This document shows positions 34,119-45,700 of a stretch of DNA of 64,000 nt, piece after piece. The position numbers and the translations under genes are program-made. Under the pieces are notes generated by a model. That model was not told the DNA's origin and made no database searches. It saw only the letters and a program-made list of their open reading frames with translations. This DNA is from Anastatus disparis. Lineage: Eukaryota; Arthropoda; Insecta; Hymenoptera; Eupelmidae. The stretch lies in the NCBI GenBank assembly GCA_017163975.1, contig JAFFSR010000242.1, positions 3,435,001 through 3,499,000 on the forward strand, in the 5' to 3' direction. How positions within the stretch are numbered: the first letter of the stretch is position 1; each line of letters begins with the position of its first letter.

Positions 34119-34366
34119 CGATAGAGGATCCTCGCTGTGTCGGCATGGCCGGCGGCGCAGGCCCAGGCTAGCGGTGTTAATCCAGCCGCATCTTGCCTGA
34201 GAGCGTCGACTTCGGCGTCTAGGACGCTGCTCGGATTCTCGGCACGCCAGTGCAGTAGGGCGCAAGCGAGACGCGAATAGCCGAGACCAGCGGCAAGGTG
34301 TAATAGCGTCGGGCCACCAGATTGCAATGGCTCGGCACCCGTGCGCCACGGCCTCACCACCGCGTC
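34119..34366 (-). CDS. Camta: Camta exon: ankyrin repeats
   Basis: 248 nt, phase 0 in, phase 2 out. It encodes DAVVRPWRTGAEPLQSGGPT, then TLLHLAAGLGYSRLACALLH and AAGLTPLAWACAAGHADTAR, clear ankyrin helices (TLLHLAA, TPLAWACAAGH). In CAMTA the ankyrin domain serves protein contacts. GC-rich compared with the flanks. Donor CG|GTGAGA and acceptor AAAATATAG. Confidence 0.92.
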
Positions 34367-34914
34367 CTATATTTTTAACGCACAAACAATTCAACAGCGA
34401 TTCCGTTAATCGGTTTAATACATTTTTCCTAGATTCTTTTATTTTTTTAAATGTTTTTATCATATTCAAGTCACGAACAAGACAATATTAGGTTGAAAAA
34501 GAATAAAATTAACATTACGCTTTAAAAAAGATTGTTTAGTATGAAATTATTTCAAATTGATAATATTAAAATAATATCCGGATTGTATTTTTACTAATAA
34601 TGAATAAAAAATTCAAATTTTAAAAAATTTCTTGAAAATTTGATAATATTTTTTATTTTACAATAAGAAAAAGTTTTTAAATAAATTAATAAAAGTCAAT
34701 TATTTAAAAAGGGCTACAACACATTTTTTATCATTGTACACATTCATCTAACAGAATGAAACTATAAATTCATTATAAATCATAAATTTAGTATATACAT
34801 ATAGATATGAAGTACCTCAACTTAACTTTAAAAAAAACATATTTTTACGATAATTTTTTATATTGCAACAATATCAATAAAAATGATAAATGAGAAAAAT
34901 AAAATAAAATTTAC
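34367..34914 (-). other. Camta: Camta intron
   Basis: 548-nt AT-rich intron from GTAAAT to AAAATATAG. Nothing else recognised. Confidence 0.6.
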
Positions 34915-35247
34915 CTGACAGTAAGCAACCAGCCTTTCTTCAAGATGAGCAGCAGGCGATGGTGGTCCGGGTCCTTGTAATCGTGACTCGACATCGGCCA
35001 GCCGATCGAGTAGAGCTTTTTCGGGGCTTGGTTCACTTTGCGGTGGCCTGCGATATTCAAAAGCTACGCTGTCCGATACGACAAAGCCATCGCAAGCAAC
35101 TTGTAACGATGCGACACCAGGCGCATGAGCAGGACATCGGCAACGCAATACACCTGGCTGTACCAAACAAGCTTCCACTGGTTCACCATCGAATAATATC
35201 GAATACGTTTGTGAACCGCTACCTGTCCATGGTCCTGCGACCAACAC
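34915..35247 (-). CDS. Camta: Camta exon: TIG/IPT domain
   Basis: 333 nt, phase 0 on both sides. It encodes VLVAGPWTGSGSQTYSILFD, GEPVEACLVQPGVLRCRCPA and VASLQVACDGFVVSDSVAFE. This is the immunoglobulin-like TIG fold of CAMTA, started by SPEWSYTEGGVK on the previous exon. The rest, PPQSEPSPEKALLDRLADVE, is a linker to the ankyrin repeats. The TIG domain is implicated in dimerisation or non-specific DNA contact. Donor CAG|GTAAAT, acceptor GTTTTCAG. Confidence 0.93.
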
Positions 35248-36538
35248 CTGAAAACATTTTTCAAATTTCCAGATTTAAAAAATTTTTAATTACATATAGT
35301 TTATTTCATTAAATTATTAGCTGTATTTTCTTTAAATTAATTTTCCGTTTAATTTAAATTTTATAAAACTTTAACTGCATTATAGAAAGTGTAAAGAAAA
35401 AGAGTTTAATTTTACAGGAGTCTTAAGTAGAGTCCTTGTAGCTACACTTCATTCAAATGGGTTCTTTTTCTTCAAATACGAGCCACTTTGCTCAAATTGA
35501 GTCATTTATGCAACTATTAAAGCTCGAAAACGAGAAATAAAGTGTAGCTGAAACAAATTTCGCACGAAAAACTTTAAAGATTACTTTTTATTTAATCACT
35601 GAATTTTCAAGCTTTGACATTTAAATCAACTATGCTGTTAATTAAAATAATTAAATTTATTGTATAAATACAAATATAACGTTAATACACCAGAAAAAAA
35701 AATGTAATCGTACGAAGAGTTAATAGTAACAATGACAAATTTTGTAATGTAGCAGGAAAAGTTAGGAATTGTTAGGTAGCTCTTGTGTAACTGTGAGGTG
35801 ATAACAAATTGCTCTGGGGCTCGGTCACGCGTAAAGAAAGTTGAAAATGGCCAGCTTTAACGAAATTAACGAGGGCGTTAATCATCAAGTTGCCGATAAT
35901 TACGTTGCACAGCCGCTAACTAATGCGCATATTACAATCTTGCAAATTGTTTTCTCGCGGTCTACGCATTTTCCAAAACTGTGCGGCCAATTCAAATATA
36001 ATTAATGACTTTTTCCTTTGTATAAGAAATTTCCAATCGAGTTATAATTATTATCTAGCTTTTTTTCACTCGAAATTATTAACAATTTATTTCGTATTAT
36101 CATTTTGTTTAATTTTCTATACATCTATTATAATATAAATAATAAAAATTTGACTTTTGATCATCATCACGGAAATAATTATTTTCTTTTCAACTTAATA
36201 TATGAAGAACAAAAGGTTATCTATTATTTAAAATTGGTTTCTAAAGCATCGTGGACTGAACATTAGTTATCCTTAGCTATTCACAATCCAACGATGGATA
36301 ATTTATGACTAATTACATAGTAATTGGTACTATCTGTTACAAGTTTGTGTAATAGAGTTAGAGCTCTTTCATACAAAATTAATAAGTTTCAATGATTTAG
36401 TTACTTGAAAAGTCAAATTTAACATTTGACCTAATTATTTTTAAATGTAAAAAAAGAGTTTTGTAATTATATTTGTATTTTATAAATTTAATGAAAGTAT
36501 ATATTGAAATGGATATGTAAAATGAAGAAAAAGTTTAC
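35248..36538 (-). other. Camta: Camta intron with a less AT-rich island
   Basis: 1.3 kb. 35805-35975 is much less AT-rich than the rest and has homeodomain-like TAATTA/TTAATCA cores plus CACGCG and GCCAGC words; it could be a conserved regulatory element. About 35445 and 35541 carry AGCTACACTT and AAGTGTAGCT, an exact inverted pair about 90 nt apart. Confidence 0.5.
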
Positions 36539-36977
36539 CTTAACGCCACCCTCGGTATAACTCCATTCGGGACTGTATTCAGCGATATGGACGGTGGTAC
36601 CAGGATGACAATGACCGGCATCATTTTCTGGACTAATACGTACATTATCAGTCTTATTGTTGGTCGTCTCAGCTGCATTAGCAGCTGCAGCTTCAGCCGC
36701 TTCGAAATCGTGCAATTCAGGCAAATCGCTAAACATATCGAATGCATCAAGATTCACCAGTACATCATCCGACGAATCAATAAAATCCATTGGATTAATA
36801 ATGCTATTATCAGCAGGCGATGGCGATGGTGATGGATGGACCATGTTGGCCGATAGTGTACGTTGAATATCTTCTTGGCTTAAATCTAATGTTTCAACAA
36901 AATCAGCAACAACTGGTGGCGGCGGTGGAGGCGGTACTGATTGTTGCGATGTACAGTCTGACACTATACCGCTACTG
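36539..36977 (-). CDS. Camta: Camta exon: acidic activation region and start of TIG
   Basis: 439 nt, one base completes Gly, leaves in phase 0. It encodes SSGIVSDCTSQQSVPPPPPP, ADFVETLDLSQEDIQRTLSA, then INPMDFIDSSDDVLVNLDAF and MFSDLPELHDFEAAEA. Acidic residues mixed with large hydrophobics are typical of transactivation segments. It ends with the conserved EYSPEWSYTEGGVK that opens the TIG domain. Donor AAG|GTAAAC, acceptor AATTTAG. Confidence 0.92.
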
Positions 36978-37589
36978 CTAAATTTTTTAAATATTTTAAA
37001 CAAATTTTCATTTTTAAAACTTTTTCTTTTTTTAATGTGTTTTTTTATTTTACTAATATGATTTAAATATTATGCTATATTTGCACGCTAACAAAACTTT
37101 ATTAATTTGATAGTTTACAGTTTGTTAATATTTTTTACATTTACCTAAACTGTTTTTAAAGTTTGTAAAAACGATTAATTAAAACTTTTTTTATTAAATA
37201 TTAAATGCACATTGTAAGCTAAAGTTAACTTTTAAACAATTTAGAAATTTTAAAGCCCATACAAAATTTTCCATATTCTTCTTCATACTAATTTTCAGCA
37301 TTAAAATTAAACTGCTTTTTAAATCTTCATTGAACAACATGAATGCACGTACGGAAAAATTAATGCATGAAATATCGTGAACTGTTGCTCGTTAAAGTAA
37401 TTTTTGCAGGATTATTAAATTTTTTTGGTTAATTCAGCAAATTTTGGCTACTTTCTCATTATTTTTTATCTAAAATTTGTGGAAAAACAAATTTTGCTGA
37501 TATCATAAAAAGTTATATTAACTTTGCCATTTAAAAAAAAAAGAATTTGTTTTTTCTTAAAAAACAATATTTTTTCTATAAATATTTAC
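36978..37589 (-). other. Camta: Camta intron
   Basis: 612-nt AT-rich intron from GTAAAT to AATTTAG. An imperfect inverted repeat (TTCAGCAAATTTTGG against CAAATTTTGCTGA) lies at about 37433-37501. Nothing else recognised. Confidence 0.55.
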
Positions 37590-37987
37590 CCATGACTGCT
37601 GTTATCCTTGGAGTCGATTTCATGCTGCTGCGTTTGCTGCTCCCTATCAACATTAGTTTGTTGAACAATATGTTGTTGTTGATCCGTCACTTGCTGCATA
37701 TCAACTTGATTCTGTTGTTGCGCTTGTTGCTGCTGTTGTTGCTGTTGTTGCTGCTGTTGCGACGTCTGTTGTTGCACTTGTTGTTGTTGCTGTTGTTGCT
37801 GTTGTTGTTGGTGATGATATGGCTGACTATTAAGTATAAGAAGGCCTCCGCCACCTTGGATTTGTTGTAAACTTAAAACTAATGGAGCTGGCTGTTGGCC
37901 CTGAGTCGAGTGGGAATGTCTCGAGTAAACTCGCGGAGATGTCGACGCCGTCGTACTTGGCTGTTGACCTCCGGTAGTCGAAGAGAC
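37590..37987 (-). CDS. Camta: Camta exon: polyglutamine region
   Basis: 398 nt, phase 0 in, phase 2 out (CAT GG|GTAAAT). It starts VSSTTGGQQPSTTASTSPRV, has LVLSLQQIQGGGGLLILNSQ, then a long Gln tract encoded by mixed CAA and CAG codons (about 37690-37815) broken by VQQQTS, AQQQNQ and VDMQQV. It ends HEIDSKDNSSHG. PolyQ tracts between CG-1 and TIG fit a transactivation role. The mixed codons suggest the tract is not a pure slippage expansion. The + strand open frame here is its Leu-rich shadow. Confidence 0.9.
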
Positions 37988-38412
37988 CTAAAATTTTTTA
38001 AAATATACGATAACTTTAATTCTCTTGTTTATTTTTTCCTTTAAAAAATTTATTTCATTTAATTTTTCATTATTTTCTTTTCTTTCATATTTGGCTTTTA
38101 AAGAGAGAACGACAATTAACTCGTGGTACGCTTGTTGACGACGACGATTGTGCCGTTCAAGTACGTTAAAGAGGATGTATTTAATACAAGACTTGTGATT
38201 TTAAATATGCTTTAAAGCAGCATTTTTTTTCTTTTATTTTCTTTAGTTTTATTTTTAGAAATTAAAAGGCTTATAATCATTGCTTTTAAGAAATATATAC
38301 AATTACAACCTTTTATAACAATTTATATTCATCTCATATCTTAATTTAATGTAATATAAAAAAATGAATATTTTATAAATACTTATAAAATAAAATAATA
38401 AAATAATTGTAC
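37988..38412 (-). other. Camta: Camta intron
   Basis: 425-nt intron between GTACAA and AAATTTTAG. 38110-38180 contains a less AT-rich patch with GACGACGACG; otherwise nothing recognised. Confidence 0.6.
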
Positions 38413-38820
38413 CTGATTGTCGGGTGTGAGTCTCCTTGGAGCAAGTTGGGCGGCGGCATTAGAATTAGCCGTGGAGGCACGTTGCCTATCGAGTAATTGT
38501 GATACGATCATATCAACCGGATGATTAGAATGTCCAGTACCAATAGCACTACCAGGTCCGCTATCAGCTTCATCGCTACCAAGAAACATTGGCCTCAATT
38601 GCGATGCAAGCTCATCTCTGGTCCATTCTTTTTTATCAGGTGGCAATGCTAAGCAAGGAGGTAATGCCGCTAATTTAGCATCACCATCTGGATAAGGTAC
38701 GTTCAAATAATGGACCAATACAACGTCAGGATTTTGTAATAACCAATAACAACGACGATGAAATGTTGGTAATATCGCCGAGTGCACGTAACATCCGTAA
38801 ATACACTCCACGCCTTGTAC
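38413..38820 (-). CDS. Camta: Camta exon: C-terminal half of the CG-1 domain
   Basis: 408 nt, phase 0 on both sides. It encodes VQGVECIYGCYVHSAILPTF and RRCYWLLQNPDVVLVHYLNV, the highly conserved end of CG-1, the sequence-specific DNA-binding domain. PYPDGDAKLAALPPCLALPP and KKEWTRDELASQLRPMFLGS follow. The rest is a Ser/Ala-rich linker ending RRLTPDNQ. Donor CAG|GTACAA, acceptor ATAAATTAG. Confidence 0.95.
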
Positions 38821-39546
38821 CTAATTTATCAACAAAAATATGCATTTTCCCGTTGTTATCTCCTTTTACTTTTTAAATTTAAATCTATATTTCATTGATT
38901 AGTCAATATATAAAGCGGATTTTCAATGATTTAATTTTTTATAAATGAAAATATATAAATTACTTTATACTATTATTTGTTTATAGATTCCTTACTAAAA
39001 AATCCATATACATAATGCATCTAATAGTTTTAAAATAATTTTGAATATTAAAATAAATTAAAGTTGTTAGTAATTGGGACGGTTACCAAGAAAACTAGTC
39101 TGATATAAGCAGTCTTACGGTGCATTATCAAGTTTTAGTAGGTTAACCTAAATTCGCTAGGACAACAGATATTTAAAGTCTGGAATCTCGGCTGGCTTTT
39201 GTATAATAGAGTTCGATTTTATGTTAATAGAAAATTACGTAGTCTAAACATTCATAATCCAGTGATTACCTAAGATATTATTTTAATAAGCTCTACAGAT
39301 ATTAATGTTTTTTTCCTACTTTTTTTCAATTCATTTAATTTTTCCTCTAATAATATTTTTCTTAGAAATTTATGAAAAAAGTCGATAAGTCAATAATGTA
39401 TTTAATACTTAATTAATTTAATAGTATGACAACGAAATAAATGATTTATTGAAAAATAATCGAATTATATTGAAAATTAAAATAGATATAATATTTGATA
39501 TTGTGAAATAAAAAAGCACAATTGAAAAGAAAAGAAAAAGAGTCAC
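38821..39546 (-). other. Camta: Camta intron
   Basis: 726-nt AT-rich intron from GTGACT to ATAAATTAG. 39065-39260 is less AT-rich and has no recognised element. Confidence 0.6.
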
Positions 39547-39735
39547 CTTCAATTTCATATGATCTTCCCTCGTGGTTTTGCCATCTTTTCGTTTCTTCCA
39601 GCAGTAGCCGTCTCGTCGATAACGAACTTTCTTTCTTGAGTAAAGTAACATCGAGCCACTTCGAGGTCGCACCTTCACCTCTCGACTTTGCCATTCCGCG
39701 TGACGCTGAAAACTAATTAGGATTGCCGCGATCTC
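39547..39735 (-). CDS. Camta: Camta exon: core of the CG-1 DNA-binding domain
   Basis: 189 nt, phase 0 on both sides, 63 codons. It encodes EIAAILISFQRHAEWQSREV, KVRPRSGSMLLYSRKKVRYR and RDGYCWKKRKDGKTTREDHM. This is near-identical to vertebrate CAMTA CG-1, including the KKVRYRRDGYCWKKRKDGKT basic core that carries the nuclear localisation signal. Acceptor GGTTTTAACAG at the 5' side, donor AAG|GTGACT. The domain lacks its first part (the HRWNTNE-type segment), which must be on the next exon upstream. Confidence 0.95.
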
Positions 39736-42700
39736 CTGTTAAAACCAAACCAATCAATTTTTCTTTACCTTTTTTTTCACCAACTTTCGGAGAAGAATTT
39801 ATAAGAACTTCTTTTTTTTCTATACTTAATTAGTGTACGTGTTGTGATTATAGATATGCTAGACAAATGCTAATAATTGATATTATTAATATCTATAGTT
39901 AAGACGTTGGATTTCATAAATGAATATAAATACTTTATATGATATTTTATTATTTATTCTTTATTGTATTTAAATGTTTTGTTGGATAATATTAATACTC
40001 TTTATTTAAAGATCAAAATGCAATTTTTCCTTAAAAAACTAAAAATTTTTCTGTTCAAAATTAACAGTATTCAAGCGAGCTTTTCAAAATTTTTCTGAAA
40101 ATTAAACTTCCATCAAGAAACTTTTATCAACACAGGTGCGCAAAATCTTAAAACTCCTTGGGTTACTCTCTCTTTCTCTTTCTCTCTGAACGAGAAAGAA
40201 ATTTAACCTCACTCAGTAACGTCAAGTCTTATTTTTTTTCTACTCTTTTTTTTTTATTTTTCTTCTTCTTCTTTTTCTTCAATAACTGAGCATACGATCT
40301 CGCGTCATTCTTTATTTTTAAAAGATTCGTTTTGGCAAGAGTTAAAGGAGAGAGAAAAAAAAGAAGAGAGAGGGATAAATAGAGAGAAATGAAGAGGGTG
40401 AGAGAGATAGAGGGTATGAGGTCTTCAAGAGTATAAGCACGTGGTTGAAATTACAGATGCGAAGCGTGATCTTTACTCTCTAGCGGACGTCCCCGTAGGA
40501 CTTTGGCGCCGTGTGCATGATAGGCATCGACGCCACTATGCGAGAGAGATCTATATACATATAGATATATAAGCTATTGGTCTTGTCCATACTCTCACGT
40601 GACTAGAACCTAGTAGAATGCAAGAAAAAAAGATTCGAATGGAAAAAAAAAGAGGGAATACTCGAAATTTCACAAAGTGAAAATTTAACAAAATCTTGAA
40701 AAGGATAAGATGAATTTTTCCTCTTTGATGTATCTTGCAAGTAAAAATTTTAAAATCCCTTGAAATAGTGAAATCCTTTTTTTTATTATTCGATTTTTTA
40801 CAACTTACATCAAAGTCATAGATTTAAAAGAATCAGGTTTGTTTCTTTTAGATTTTACTTTTCTTTTTTTTTTAAATAATCACAAAAGTAAAGAAATTAT
40901 TCTTAAGTATACATTTTGATAAATTCACATCGTATTAATTAAAATAAAGTTTCTACATAAAGAATACATTGCATAAAGATAATATTAATTTTAAATTTCA
41001 TAATCAGAATCTTTAAAATAAAAATTTTCCATATTTGAAACGTCCTTTTGTTAAAAATTTTTATTGTCTATATATTTGAGATTCTCGTGCGTCACGATTA
41101 TTGTTAGTGAATTTATTTTGATATTTGACAAGAAGTAAAAAACTTTAAGATTCTGATGTATTATATTATTCTATTTGGAAGATAAACAAAGTTGACAAGA
41201 AAAAAGAAAATAAAATAAAAGAATTTCTACATTTCTATGTATGTATTAAAGGGACATTATAAAATACAGAGAAATACGGAAAAAAGAGTGAAAAATAAAT
41301 AACAAGAGAAAACAAAAGGAAGATAAAAACCGAGAGAAGACATAAAAGAGACAGTGAAAAATGTAGAGGAACTAAAAAAGCGAGAAAATAGATAACGAGA
41401 GATAAAGATTTATTGATTGATTGATTTATTTGAATTCATTTTATCTTTCAATATGACCCAGTGGCAAGAAAAATCATGTATCGCTTCATCAAAATTTATC
41501 GTAATATTATATTTTATACAAATTATAAAATATATTTTTATTAACTTTTTTTTCAAATTTATTTTCACCTTCAAACAAAGTTTGACATCGATAAAAATAA
41601 CATTTTAACTGATTGAATTTAATATTAATTAAAATTAAATATTAAAATTCGACAATCGATTCTTTCGCAATGTTTTAAAGAATTTGCGATACCGAAAGAG
41701 AGACGAAGACAAGGTCACACAAAAAGGGAGATAAAAACTAGTATAGTCGAAAACAATGAAAAATGCACACAGAAAGCCTCTACTGAATCCCACAAAAAAA
41801 TAGAGCGGAAAATGAAGTGAGATAGACAAATAGTAACAAAAAAAAAGGATAAAAAAGTAACTCTTTGAAAGACTAAAAAATAAAAAAAAAAAAAGATAAA
41901 AAGACAAAAAAAAAAGAGAGCCCCAGACAGCGAGACATATCGAAAAATCGAATGAAGAACGAAATACGCTCAATAAGAGAAATAAATAGAATAAAGAAGA
42001 GAATCTAGAGAATTCGGCGAATTTAAGCTCTCTCTCTCTTTCTCTTACTCGACATCGTATTGATTGGCTAGAGAAGGGGGCAAAGAGAAAAAAAAGGGGA
42101 GGGATAAGGAGGTGGATATAAAGTCAAAGAGAGATAGTAAAAGAGAAACGAAGAAAAAATCTTTGGAGAAAAAGACATAACACACTATAAAATTCTACAT
42201 ACGTAAGTGTGAGTCTTATCGTTTCATTCATACTCATCGTCACGAGATTTTCACTGAAAAAGAGAGAAAAGCAAAAAAGAAAGTAAAAAGAGAAGAGAAA
42301 AAAAGGAGCAAAAGAGAGAAAATCCTTTTGGTACGAGCATATAGTTATACTTGACTACTGATACCGCTGAGTGGGTGAAAAGCTTTTGCCCGACGGAAAG
42401 TTTAATTTAATCGAATCTATGCATATTCACTTTAGTTTTAATAAAAGGAATTTTATATATATATATATATATATTTTAATTTAAAACAAGACACGAGAGA
42501 TAATTTTATTATAATGTTATGATTTAATTTAATTAATGAAATGCTACCGAAAATTGTCAAATAAACATTTATTTTAATTGAAAGAAAATGAAAATTTATT
42601 TAAGGTTTCCATTTAATTAAACTTGATAACGCGTTGCTTCATTTATAACGTTATTTTATAATCTAGAAAAATCAAATTTAATAATCTTGGTTTAAGAATT

Positions 42701-45700
42701 CATAAAATATGAATACTCAACGATTTAAAAATTTTATTTTATCAAATTACGTGTTGTTTAGTTTGAACGAAAAAAATAAACTGTTAATAACAAAAGTTAA
42801 GCTAAATTTAATGAATTTTAATACAAGATATCCCGCTAATCATATGCTAATACGAATAGCCATTTTAGTTATGTTTATTCAAACAGTACATGTAACACAC
42901 TCGCGAATTTCCTAATTTTTTTCTAGTTTTCTTATTTTTTTTTTTAATTTCGAAGCTTTTATGTGCTTGCGCGCTACACGAAATGGTTTATAAGGAGGAA
43001 AAAAAAAAAAGGAGTAATTTATTCACGTGTAACATCGCGTCCGACTGGCACGGAACTTTTATACTACTTAACTTTCATGTCAATGCATTGCGCGCTCTCT
43101 CTTTCTTACCTACATTGCGCGAATTATTATGTATTTTGACATGCAAATATGCTCATTATTTACATACATTAAAATTGCTTATTAATGCACCTCTTTTTTT
43201 CTTATGCGTACCAAGCCAGCTCGTTATTACTTCAATAAAAAGAATATTTTTCTTTTTTTTTTTTCATTTTACCTTTAATATTTCGTCTGTATATGCATCA
43301 CACACGTAAAACGTGTTTTATGACTTAAGATACAAATTAAAAGAAGCGGAATGAGCGATGTAGGGATGAAGGAAGTGAAAAATAAAAGAAAACATAAAAT
43401 TTTTTTCTTTTTTTTTGTTCGCGCTTTGTTCTTATTAAAGGCCAAAAGAAGACATAAGGGATTTCTTATTTTACTTCATTGAAGTTAAGCGTATAGACTT
43501 AATGTATTTGAAGCTAATTGAAGGCACTATGCGTATACGATAAAGAGCGCGTTATCTTTTGAATTTTATGTCTTAACGAGTCTCTTGTGTACTTATACTA
43601 CTTTTACTTTGGAAACTATAGACGATTTTCAAGATGGAGAAGAGCAAGAAGTTGAAAAAAGAAGAGAAAGCGCTGAAATATAAAATTTAACTCCTTTTAT
43701 TTTTGACGTTTTTTTGAGAGAGAGAATTAAGCAAGCTATTTTTAGAATTATATTATGTTACGTATTATTTTTTGGATATAGGATATGAACGAAATCGCTA
43801 GAGGATACAAAGAAAAGAAATTCTTTTTTTTTCTATACATTCCAAATGTATTCTTCTTTCGTTTTTTTTTTATTCCTTTTATTTTATTTTATTTTTAAGG
43901 TTAAACGTGGCGTGCCCACATCCACGTTTCGCGAATATTTTTAAATTTATCGTTACGTTAAAGAGAGAAAAAAAAAAGAAAGTCTATTTTATAACGTATT
44001 TATATTTGCATGAATGTGTATGCGCGCGTGTGGGTATGTGTTGGTAGAGGGCGAAACAATAAATTGGATTTTTGCACTGCTATCGAAGCTTTTAATCGTA
44101 TTATATGTGCTCACGCGCAAAATCCAAAGCGTCGCGCAATCGCGAAAATATTGAATTTTAAAAGGGTCCAAGCGTCAAAAACATTTGCCGAAAATTTGTA
44201 ATGCAATTGACTTAACCAATTTCTCGTAATTTCAAAATATTTCAATAAATAACGTACAATAACATTTATATGATTTAAAGAGCGTTTACTTTTTTTTCTT
44301 TTTAATACAACGCAAAGGAATAAAAAAAAATTTTTTTAATCTAAAAAAAATGACATTAATATCAAAGTGTATTAAACACGTAATAGAAAAATTAATTTTT
44401 ACTAAAGAAAAAAAATGTGTCAGACTAATTAAAACGATTAACATGATGAGAGTTTTAAAAATGAGCCATTAAAAGAAAATTCATCAAGTCTGTATGAACT
44501 TAAAGTTAAAGTACTGCTATAAAAGAGTCAGAAAAGTGTCCTTTTCTATTCTTAACAATTGAAATGATTAACGGAAGTGTCGAAATAAATCGCTTGCCCA
44601 TCGTATGAATGCTCCTATAGCCAATTTCGTATAAAACTCATTGTGCGCTCGGACATTTAAAGAAGAAGAAAAATAAAAAAGACAGAGAGAAGCACCTGTA
44701 AAAAGCTCTCTAAGTCATTCGCTGACTTGAAAATCAGAGCTATTTTCCAATGCGACTCGCTCCATTTACTCGAGAAAATTTGGCCTCGGTCCTGCATACA
44801 TCTTTATTCACTTTCTTTTTCTCTATTGCTGTCTGCAATATTGACTAAAAACAAAAAAAAAAAAAAAACTAGACACAATATCTAATAAACAACTTTAAAC
44901 CAACACTGACACATTATACACATGATATAATAAATAGCATTGAAGAAAAAAGAAAGAAATAAAAAAGAAAGTAAAATTTCATTGTGTAGCCAAGCCATCG
45001 CTCACAAAGATTTTCCTTTCCTCATTATGAAAACGCTTGGGAGATCTTGATAAAGCCTTGAGTTAGCGATTTACGCGCTCAGAGAGAAGAAGAAGAAGTA
45101 GAAGATGAAGAAGAAGAGGGTACATGGGGGGGGGGAGAAGAGAAAAGGAGAACAACCTGTCTTTCAAGATGAGAGAAGTAGTCTAAAAGGAGAAGAAGAG
45201 CTCAGGCTTGTCGAGCATCCTTCTTCAAGAGGCCTTACACATCAGAATGATGGAAAGAGATATATATATTTTTTTTTTAAGAAAAAAAAAGGATTTTTAA
45301 AACTTTCTTTCAGATTTTATATATACATAGATATTTTTTATGAAATATGACTTTTCTTTTATATCTGTCAAGCTGGCTTTTTATATAGTATTAGTTTACA
45401 TTAACACTTGAGAGAAGGAGAGAGAAATGCTTGGAAAATTGTTTAACTTTATTTTGAAATACCTTTTCCCCTAAAACTAAAATTTTCAGTTAAATTTATT
45501 TAATTTTCAAAATTTCGCGAGTAATAAAATTAGTAAGGAGAATAATTATTTCAAAAGTTTGGAGTTTAAAGCTCGTATTCGAAATTTGAATTTTGCAACT
45601 TAAACTACCAGTTACTATATCTTGTGTATCGTGACAAAAGTATTAATTGCAATATAAATTGCTCTAGAGTATATAGTTTTATTATCATTTAAGAATAGAT

